Positions 13,990 through 20,130 of a DNA stretch of 20,130 nt are shown piece by piece. The stretch lies in the NCBI GenBank assembly GCA_010027915.1, contig RGUG01000004.1, positions 1 through 20,130 on the forward strand, read 5' to 3'. Every line of letters begins with the position of its first letter. The stretch's first letter is position 1. The DNA is from a bacterium (GTDB lineage Bacteria > Margulisbacteria > Marinamargulisbacteria > SXXA01). The position numbers were made by a program, and so were the translations under genes. The notes under the pieces are model-generated. The model worked only from the letters and a program-made list of their open reading frames with translations. It was not told the origin of the DNA and ran no database searches.

Positions 13990-14841
13990 ATGACACAAGA
14001 AGTGAACGTACAAGAACCACGTCCCCAAGATACCAAGACAAATGAAGTAGTCAGCATGCGTCAATTGTTAGAATGTGGGGTGCATTTTGGGCACCAAACC
14101 AAGCGATGGAATCCCAAGATGAAACGGTATATTTTTACGTCCCGCAATGGGATCCACGTCATTGACCTTCAGCAAACCATTAAACTGGTTAAAAAATCGT
14201 ATCAAGTGGTAAGAGAAGTCGTCAAAAACAATGGGACGATTTTATTTGTCGGCACCAAAAAACAAGCCCAAGATGCCATTGAATCCGAAGCCAAACGATG
14301 CAATATGCCCTATGTTCACCACCGTTGGTTAGGAGGCACACTCACCAACAGCGTCACCATTCGGCAAAGTGTGAATAAATTGCGACAGTATGAGCGGCTC
14401 AATGCCGATGGCACCTTCGACTTATTAAGCAAAAAAGAAGCCGCTTCAAAGCGTAAAACCCTGCATCGGCTCCGTCATTATTTGGATGGAATAAAGGACA
14501 TGGGGCGCTTGCCATCGTTGATTTTTGTGGTGGACACCAAGCGAGAGGCATTGGCCATCCGGGAAGCCAACCGACTCAACATCCCCATTATCGGGGTGGT
14601 GGATACCAACGCAGACCCCAATGAAGTTCAATACCCCATTCCAGGTAACGATGATGCCTTACGGGCCATCAAACTTATTTGTTCGGTCATGTCCAAAGCC
14701 GTGTTAGACGGAATGGAAGATGCCGGACACTCGTTACCCCAAACCCAAGAAGAAGACGGCCTTGAATTGGCCGCTGCAGCAGGGTCTTTTACCGTGTTAG
14801 AAGATGAGGTCACAGCCAATGCGGATTTATTATCCGAATAA
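13990..14841 (+). CDS. rpsB: Small ribosomal subunit protein S2
   Basis: S2 binds late to the 30S subunit near S1 and the mRNA exit. The 283-aa protein has the standard core: MRQLLECGVHFGHQTKRWNP, KMKRYIFTSRNGIHVIDLQQ, GTILFVGTKKQAQ, RWLGGTLTN, the YLDGIKDMGRLPSLIFVVDT stretch, REANRLNIPIIGVVDTN and YPIPGNDDALRAI. It has an N-terminal extension of about 22 polar residues before MRQLL and an acidic C-terminal tail of about 35 residues, both common variations. The ATG is preceded by GAGAGG. It heads a cluster with tsf 26 bases downstream, the classical rpsB-tsf pair, and a leader with hairpins suggests feedback control. Confidence 0.98.
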   Translation: MTQEVNVQEPRPQDTKTNEVVSMRQLLECGVHFGHQTKRWNPKMKRYIFTSRNGIHVIDLQQTIKLVKKSYQVVREVVKNNGTILFVGTKKQAQDAIESEAKRCNMPYVHHRWLGGTLTNSVTIRQSVNKLRQYERLNADGTFDLLSKKEAASKRKTLHRLRHYLDGIKDMGRLPSLIFVVDTKREALAIREANRLNIPIIGVVDTNADPNEVQYPIPGNDDALRAIKLICSVMSKAVLDGMEDAGHSLPQTQEEDGLELAAAAGSFTVLEDEVTANADLLSE

Positions 14842-14867
14842 TCAATTACCAGGAGACAAAAACGGCC

Positions 14868-15674
14868 ATGAGTATTTCAGCATTATCAGTCAAAGAATTA
14901 CGCGAAAAAACAGGGGTTGGAATGATGGATTGCAAAAAAGCCTTGGAACATACCCAAGGCAATTTTGACGATGCCATTCAGTATTTACGTGAAAAAGGGT
15001 TGGCCACTGCCGCCAAAAAATCAGATCGCGAAGCAACAGAAGGCAAGGTATTTGCAGCGGTACAAGGCAACAATGGGGTATTGATTCAGTTGGGTTGCGA
15101 AACTGATTTTGTGGCCAACAACACCGCCTTCACGTCATTTGGTCAAGAAGTGGCCGCCCATGCGTTAAAGCATCAGGTTTCAACAGTCAGCAGTTTGACT
15201 GAGCAATCGATCAATGGGCGGGGTTTTTCAGCGGCAGTGTCTGAATTGGTTCTCATGCTAGGCGAAAACATTGGGGTAAAACAACTAACCTTGCTGACCG
15301 CCTCGCAGATTGGTCATTATGTTCACTCAAACGGTAAAATTGGGGTATTGGTCGGGTTCTCAGGCCCTGTATCGGATGAACTGGCACGGGATGTCGCCAT
15401 GCACGTCGCCGCTTCTCAGCCACAAGTCGTCACACGCGATGAAGTCGCCACCGATGCCTTAACCCAAGAAATTGAGATTATCAAAACCCAAGCTCGAAAT
15501 GACGGGAAGCCAGAAGCGGTACTCGACAAGCTGGTCACAGGGAAACTCGAAAAATTTTACAAAGACCATTGTTTGCTCGAGCAACCCTTCGTCAAGGATC
15601 CCAGTCAAAATGTGTTATCGTTGTTACCAAAAGGGGTTACCATCACGTCATTTACCCGGTATGCGTTTTCATAA
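14868..15674 (+). CDS. tsf: Elongation factor Ts
   Basis: EF-Ts is the nucleotide exchange factor of EF-Tu. The 268-aa protein has the UBA-like N-terminus (1-50, SVKELREKTGVGMMDCKKAL...NFDDAIQYLREKG), the EF-Tu-contacting TDFVAN at 79-84 (GCETDFVANN), and the core ending in VLDKLVTGKLEKFYKDHCLL, with LEQPFVKDP near the C-terminus as in most bacteria. Its length is close to the 283 aa of E. coli. CAGGAG lies about 12 bases before the ATG. The stop TAA is followed without any gap by the ATG of dgt, so ribosomes probably pass directly from one gene to the next. Confidence 0.97.
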   Translation: MSISALSVKELREKTGVGMMDCKKALEHTQGNFDDAIQYLREKGLATAAKKSDREATEGKVFAAVQGNNGVLIQLGCETDFVANNTAFTSFGQEVAAHALKHQVSTVSSLTEQSINGRGFSAAVSELVLMLGENIGVKQLTLLTASQIGHYVHSNGKIGVLVGFSGPVSDELARDVAMHVAASQPQVVTRDEVATDALTQEIEIIKTQARNDGKPEAVLDKLVTGKLEKFYKDHCLLEQPFVKDPSQNVLSLLPKGVTITSFTRYAFS

Positions 15675-16799
15675 ATGAACAGGGCCATGTTGGAGGCCAA
15701 CGAATCGCTTCGATTGGCCCCTTATGCCTGCCATGCCACCCGATCACAAGGGAGACAATACCCTGAGCCCCCCTCTGAAACCCGTACCTGTTTTCAACGT
15801 GACCGGGATCGAATTATTCACTCGAAGGCTTTTCGCCGTCTGAAGCAAAAAACACAAGTCTTTTTGGCCACCGAATCCGATCATACCCGTTCACGGCTCA
15901 CCCACACCCTTGAAGTATCCCAGATTAGCCGTCACCTGGGCCGGTTGTTACAACTCAACGAAGAATTATGCGAAAGCATTGCATTGGCCCATGACCTGGG
16001 ACATACCCCCTTTGGTCATTCAGGGGAACGGGCACTCAACACCTTGATGGCATCCGATGGCGGATTTGAACACAACCAACAAAGTCGCCGCATTGTGGAT
16101 TATCTAGAATCTCGCTACCCCACTTTTCCGGGCTTGAATTTATCATATGAAGTCAGGGAAGGCTTACTCAAACACCGTCCCCCAGTAGATGGGACACCCG
16201 ACCCCACTGGTTGGCACACACTAGAAGCCCAAGTCTGCAATTTGGCCGACGAAATTGCCTATAATACCCATGACATTGATGATGGGATTCGGGGGGGATT
16301 AATACTTGAGTCAGCGGTATTAGAGCAAGTGCCACTATGGCAACAAGCCCATGATACGATTTTGACACGATACCCCAACATCACCCACTCCCAACGGATA
16401 TCATTGACTGTTAGTGAGCTCATTGCCATGCAAATCACCGATGTATTAACCGAATCAGAGCGGCAGTTACGCCCATATAAAGGGGCCCATTTATCTGACT
16501 TACAGCATGCCCCCCATCCCTTGATTCGGTTCAGCAAGGAGATGGCACAAAAAAACCAGGTATTGCGTGACTATTTGTATCAGGCGGTATACGCCCACCC
16601 CACTATTTATCGCATGAACAAAAAAGGGCAACGCATCATTCAACGACTGTTTGAGGCGTATCATGAAGACCCGCGTTTGTTGCCACCAATGGATCCCTTA
16701 TTACACGACAACCGCTCATGGTCACGAAAAGTCGCTGATTATATTGCCGGCATGACCGACTCCTTTGCCATGAAGGAATATGACACCTTATGTCTATAA
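15675..16799 (+). CDS. dgt: dGTPase-like HD-domain dNTP triphosphohydrolase
   Basis: Enzymes of this group cut dNTPs to the nucleoside and triphosphate, lowering dNTP pools. The 374-aa protein shows RDRDRIIHSKAFRRLKQKTQ and then the HD metal site: His77 in LTHTLEV, His106-Asp107 in ALAHDLGHTPFGHSGE, and Asp192 in LADEIAYNTHDIDDG. FEHNQQSRRIV (131-141) and HRPP lie between these as in relatives. It is of the shorter Dgt type 2 (deoxyguanosinetriphosphate triphosphohydrolase-like) size, not the E. coli 505-aa type, so the exact nucleotide preference is open. The start directly abuts the tsf stop. The last 10 bases overlap the following epimerase gene. Confidence 0.93.
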   Translation: MNRAMLEANESLRLAPYACHATRSQGRQYPEPPSETRTCFQRDRDRIIHSKAFRRLKQKTQVFLATESDHTRSRLTHTLEVSQISRHLGRLLQLNEELCESIALAHDLGHTPFGHSGERALNTLMASDGGFEHNQQSRRIVDYLESRYPTFPGLNLSYEVREGLLKHRPPVDGTPDPTGWHTLEAQVCNLADEIAYNTHDIDDGIRGGLILESAVLEQVPLWQQAHDTILTRYPNITHSQRISLTVSELIAMQITDVLTESERQLRPYKGAHLSDLQHAPHPLIRFSKEMAQKNQVLRDYLYQAVYAHPTIYRMNKKGQRIIQRLFEAYHEDPRLLPPMDPLLHDNRSWSRKVADYIAGMTDSFAMKEYDTLCL

Positions 16800-17740
16800 A
16801 CCGGGCCAATCTGCTCTTGACAGGGGCATCAGGGTGTGTGGGGCACTATATCACCGAGCAGTTACTGGCCAGTGAGTCCTATCATATCCATTTGTTCATA
16901 CGCCCCAGCAGCCGCTTGTTGTGGGATCCGTCGACCCATGAACACGTCACGGTTCATTATGGCAACATGGAGGACTTGTCGGGGTTAACCAACCTTGTGC
17001 CCCAAATGGACTACATCATGCATGTGTTCACCGACTGGAGCAACAGTCCCTATGCCACTTTTTTAAATGTGGACCAAACCCATGCCCTGTTTTCAATGGC
17101 GGATTCCGATCGGCTTCGACGCATCATTTATTTTTCAACCGCCAGTATTTTAGATTCGCAGCATCGCCCACTAGAAGCAGCAGGAAAATGGGGCCCAGGC
17201 TATATTCGATCCAAGTATGCCAGTCGCCTAAAGTTAGACGAGCATCCTTACAAAGACCGCATCATCACCGTGTATCCCACCTTGGTCTTTGGCGGCGATG
17301 CAACCCATCCCTATTCGCATATCTCACAAGGGTTACCCCACTATTTGCATTACATGAAATACTTGCGATTCATTCAAATGAATGGGGCCTTTCACTTTTT
17401 GCATGCCGATGACATTGCCCGAACGGCCATTCACTTGTTAACGGCCCCCCATCCACCCGCCCACGTGGTATTGGGAACCAAGGCAATCGAAGCCAAAGAC
17501 GCACTGGCGATATTACGTGATCGGTCAGGGTACCGGAGCTGGTGTCAACTGCCCCTTCCCACCCGTAGTTTGCTCAAAATAGCCCAATGGTGTCGCATTG
17601 AGATTGGGGATTGGGAACGATATTGCATCCTCAATCCCCGTTTTACCTACGACACCCATCAACCCGCCACGTTCGGGCTCACCACCCGGTTTTCCACCTT
17701 AGAATCAGTCATTGACGATCGGCTGGCCCAACATGTCTGA
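16790..17740 (+). CDS. NAD(P)-dependent epimerase/dehydratase (extended SDR)
   Basis: The 316-aa protein has an extended short-chain dehydrogenase fold. The Rossmann motif TGASGCVG (11-18), the NAD-binding segment up to YIMHVFTDWS, IIYFSTAS (112-119) and the catalytic pair Tyr138-x-x-x-Lys142 in GYIRSKYAS are all present. Later come TVYPTLVFGGD (substrate side) and FHFLHADDIARTAIHLL. Such enzymes act on sugar nucleotides, sterol-like substrates or polyketide intermediates; the sequence does not tell which. It is cytoplasmic, with no membrane segment. It overlaps dgt by 10 bases and dnaB by 8, so it is embedded in the information-processing operon. With lptD downstream, a role in envelope sugar synthesis is possible, but this is inference from position only. 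Confidence 0.88.
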   Translation: MSINRANLLLTGASGCVGHYITEQLLASESYHIHLFIRPSSRLLWDPSTHEHVTVHYGNMEDLSGLTNLVPQMDYIMHVFTDWSNSPYATFLNVDQTHALFSMADSDRLRRIIYFSTASILDSQHRPLEAAGKWGPGYIRSKYASRLKLDEHPYKDRIITVYPTLVFGGDATHPYSHISQGLPHYLHYMKYLRFIQMNGAFHFLHADDIARTAIHLLTAPHPPAHVVLGTKAIEAKDALAILRDRSGYRSWCQLPLPTRSLLKIAQWCRIEIGDWERYCILNPRFTYDTHQPATFGLTTRFSTLESVIDDRLAQHV

Positions 17741-19085
17741 AGCAAGTCGGTATAAAATCCCACCCCATGACTTGGTAGCCGAACAGTCACTATTGGGTGC
17801 AGTGCTCATTTCAAAAACAGCAGCTGCGTTGGTACTGGGTCGAATCAAAGCCGATTATTTTTATAAAGATGCCCACGCCGCCATTTTAAAAGCCATTTTG
17901 GGTTTATATGAACGAAATGAACCGATTGATTTGGTGACATTATCAGCCGAACTGTTAAAAATGGGATTGTTAGAATCGTCCGGTGGCCGAACGTATTTAT
18001 CCGAGGTCATGCAATCGGTACCCACTGCGGCGAATGCCGAAAAATATGCTGACATTGTCGAAGAAAAATACTTGCTTCGACGGCTCATCGATGTGGGATC
18101 CAACATGGTCACGACGGCGTTTGAGCCCACCATTTTAGCCAATGAGGCGGTTGAACAAGCCCAAAAACAAGTACTAGACCTGTCAAAAGAAATGGTACGG
18201 GATGATTTTGTTGAAATTAAATCGGTACTAAACACCGTCTTTGATAGCATCCAACAAACCTATGGTAATGAGGACCGCATTTTAGGGGTACCAAGTGGAT
18301 TCAAAGACCTTGATGGAATGACCTCAGGGTTTCAGCGGGGGGATTTGGTCATACTGGCCGCTCGGCCCTCAATGGGTAAAACCACGTTGGCACTCAATTT
18401 GGCCGCCCATGCTGCCATTCACAAACAGCAGGCGGTGGCCATTTTTAGTTGTGAAATGCCCAAAGAACAATTGGCCATGCGCATGTTGTGTTCAGAAGCC
18501 AAGTTGGATTCCAAACGATTGCGAACCGCCAACCTCAAAGAGCATGAATACCGTGATTTAAATCAGGCCTTCGGGCGATTGGCCGATACCCCCATTTTTA
18601 TTGATGACAGTGCGGGGGTCACCCCCTTGGAAATGAGGGCCAAAACCCGTCGGTTGCAAATGGAACACGATGTTCGCTTGATCATCATTGACTATTTGCA
18701 ACTGATGCGGGGGTCAAAGTCGAGGAATGAAAGCCGCTTTCAAGAAATATCGGACATTGTGCGCGACGTCAAAGGGTTTGCCAAAGAATCAGGCATTCCC
18801 ATTATTGCCCTGTCTCAGCTCAGTCGTGACATTGAAAAGCGACAAGACAAACGCCCCCAATTAAGTGACTTGAGAGAATCAGGCGAAATTGAACAAACGG
18901 CTGATTTGGTGATGTTTATTCACCGTGATTCTTATTATGAGGGAAATGGAGGGGGCGATACATCAGCGGCCAAGTTGATCATTGCCAAACAACGAAATGG
19001 TCCCACCGGGGAAGTCAATTTGGTATTTCGACGGGATATTTCGTTGTTTTTATCGGCCGCACCGGCCCATATTGTACCCCAATGA
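17733..19085 (+). CDS. dnaB: Replicative DNA helicase
   Basis: DnaB is the hexameric helicase that unwinds DNA at the fork. The 450-aa protein has an N-terminal helical domain (about 10-110, PPHDLVAEQSLLGAVLI), a linker, and a RecA-like domain with SGFKDLDGMTSGFQRGDLVI, Walker A ARPSMGKTT (210-218), the motif after it FSCEMPKEQLAMR, Walker B LIIIDYLQLM (316-325), IIALSQLSRDIEKR, and the arginine-finger region LRESGEIEQTADLVMFIHRD. No intein or insertion is seen. The ATG at 17733 is chosen because MSEASRYK fits the usual short lead; a further seven residues upstream are not family-like. It overlaps the epimerase stop by 8 bases and the lptD start by 4 (ATGA). Confidence 0.97.
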   Translation: MSEASRYKIPPHDLVAEQSLLGAVLISKTAAALVLGRIKADYFYKDAHAAILKAILGLYERNEPIDLVTLSAELLKMGLLESSGGRTYLSEVMQSVPTAANAEKYADIVEEKYLLRRLIDVGSNMVTTAFEPTILANEAVEQAQKQVLDLSKEMVRDDFVEIKSVLNTVFDSIQQTYGNEDRILGVPSGFKDLDGMTSGFQRGDLVILAARPSMGKTTLALNLAAHAAIHKQQAVAIFSCEMPKEQLAMRMLCSEAKLDSKRLRTANLKEHEYRDLNQAFGRLADTPIFIDDSAGVTPLEMRAKTRRLQMEHDVRLIIIDYLQLMRGSKSRNESRFQEISDIVRDVKGFAKESGIPIIALSQLSRDIEKRQDKRPQLSDLRESGEIEQTADLVMFIHRDSYYEGNGGGDTSAAKLIIAKQRNGPTGEVNLVFRRDISLFLSAAPAHIVPQ

Positions 19086-20130
19086 AGGCCGGTATCAGGG
19101 TATGGGGGGTAGCACTGGTCGTCCTATTCGGTGGCAGTGTATGGGCCACGACCATTCAACTAAATGCCCAGCAGATTGCCTATCATGCCTCAGACAACAT
19201 CCTAGAGGCGAGCAACGATGTTCGGTTGACAATGGGACGTTACCAATTAAATGGGTCCTACGTTCGATACAATCAACGACAACAACACATCATGGCGTCA
19301 GGCAATACCGAATTAAAAGCCCCCTCCCAATCGTATACCCTCGACCGCTTTTTTTTTAATTTAGAAACCCAGCAATTGGAGGGGAATGATTTATCGGGGA
19401 CCATCAATGGGTTGCAGTTTAAAGCCCAGTCATTTTCATATCAAAACAAAGCATTGGAACTCAAAAAAGTCCGGTTTAGCACCTGTTCAAAGGGTACACC
19501 CGATTATCATATCGAAGCGGATTGGATGATTTATTACAATCACACCGGCTTGCTATGGTCGGTTAATAACTGGGTGAAATGGGGTAAAATCCCTCTGTTT
19601 TGGATGCCCACGTTGGTCGGTGGGATTGGACCGATGCGGGGCCTATCAGACAGCGTACCCGTGCCACAAGTCTCATCGGACCAGTACGCGGGCACAGCGG
19701 TCCGTCACTCCTTAACGTATTTGTTAAATGCCCATATTAAAGGCAGTGTAACCGTGGGGTACAGTCAATATTTAGGGGGAATGATAGGGATACAGAACGA
19801 TTATGTGGCACCCGAATACCAAGTCAACACCAACCTATCGGCCAGTAGCGGGGGTGGCATCGACTATGGGGTTTTATGGCAATGGCCGTTAGGCGGAGGC
19901 CCATCCCCTGTCCCTCATTTATTAGAAGGCATCGGGCACCCGGTCACCCACCCAGCCATCGTGAGCGTTGGTTCCTATTACCGGCGGCTACTGAATTACT
20001 CACGGGTAAGCCAGCCATGGGTGATAGGGATCGAAATCCTGCCTGGCAACTGGTGGCCCTTGTCGATGCAATGGGGGTTTTCACCCGTAAAAGAAGAAGA
20101 CATGCTCTCGTCTCGGCAATACCAAAGTCA
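19082..20130 (+). CDS. lptD: LptD/OstA-type LPS transport outer membrane protein (partial)
   Basis: LptD places lipopolysaccharide in the outer membrane. The frame is open to the window end (349 residues seen; full proteins are often 700-900). Residues 1-22 are a signal peptide (MKAGIRVWGVALVVLFGGSV, then WA). An OstA-type periplasmic domain follows, built from repeats: IAYHASDNILEASNDVRLTM, YVRYNQRQQHIMASGNTELK, LDRFFFNLETQQLEGNDLSG. The family's T-C-x...P-D-Y stretch is FSTCSKGTPDYHIEA (Cys135), and VNNWVKWGKIPLFWMPTLVG is the usual entry to the barrel. From about 200 on, barrel strands appear (HIKGSVTVGYSQYLGG). Only one Cys lies in the N-terminal part. The start overlaps dnaB as ATGA. LptA, also OstA-like, is excluded by length and the barrel part. 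Confidence 0.82.
   Translation, partial: MKAGIRVWGVALVVLFGGSVWATTIQLNAQQIAYHASDNILEASNDVRLTMGRYQLNGSYVRYNQRQQHIMASGNTELKAPSQSYTLDRFFFNLETQQLEGNDLSGTINGLQFKAQSFSYQNKALELKKVRFSTCSKGTPDYHIEADWMIYYNHTGLLWSVNNWVKWGKIPLFWMPTLVGGIGPMRGLSDSVPVPQVSSDQYAGTAVRHSLTYLLNAHIKGSVTVGYSQYLGGMIGIQNDYVAPEYQVNTNLSASSGGGIDYGVLWQWPLGGGPSPVPHLLEGIGHPVTHPAIVSVGSYYRRLLNYSRVSQPWVIGIEILPGNWWPLSMQWGFSPVKEEDMLSSRQYQS

Noticed and set aside
1..20130. CRISPR arrays, insertion sequences, tRNA or rRNA genes
   Set aside because: I found no spaced direct-repeat array, transposase motif, terminal inverted repeats or cloverleaf in either strand by eye.

Overview
The window comes from a diderm (Gram-negative-type) bacterium with a mid-range GC genome that favours runs of G and C. 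The evidence for an outer membrane is an LptD/OstA-type LPS transport protein, a secreted beta-barrel protein and a periplasmic cyclophilin. No gene fixes the phylum. The divergent housekeeping genes and the FlgD/YPNP-type tail on a secreted subtilase would fit an uncultured candidate-phylum lineage, but that is inference.

Layout. 1-360 is GC-richer, phage-like DNA carrying the end of an ASCH-type phage protein on the minus strand. It joins abruptly at about 346-369 to an argG fragment on the plus strand that lacks the N-terminal ATP-binding part; this is either a real rearrangement or an assembly/amplification chimera. 1258-2237 is mostly non-coding, with one small unknown gene (69 aa, minus strand) that has a very strong ribosome binding site, and a promoter/operator region ahead of the iron genes. 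2238-4906 is an iron-uptake cluster: feoA, then feoB, which is split by a -1 frameshift in a run of six C and has a degenerate guanine-specificity motif, then an overlapping gene for a DUF457/YdjM-like membrane protein. A clean intrinsic terminator overlaps the end of that gene and lies just upstream of pckA (ATP-dependent PEP carboxykinase), which is followed at once by a gene for a secreted beta-barrel protein. 7371-7755 is a non-coding convergent region with interleaved inverted repeats.

On the minus strand, a secreted subtilisin-like protease gene is followed by hisF (14-18 bp gap). Divergent from them is a plus-strand run: a 662-aa membrane pyrophosphatase homologue, tpiA, and a periplasmic cyclophilin. 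The pyrophosphatase homologue aligns with the family across all three signature regions but has lost most of the Asp and Lys residues that bind and hydrolyse pyrophosphate. It is the most interesting object in the window.

13789-13989 holds G-tracts, an extended -10 promoter and a leader with two hairpins. From 13990 to the window end runs a tightly packed, translationally coupled cluster: rpsB, tsf, dgt, an NAD-dependent epimerase gene, dnaB and lptD (cut by the window end). It mixes translation, dNTP metabolism, replication and envelope assembly.
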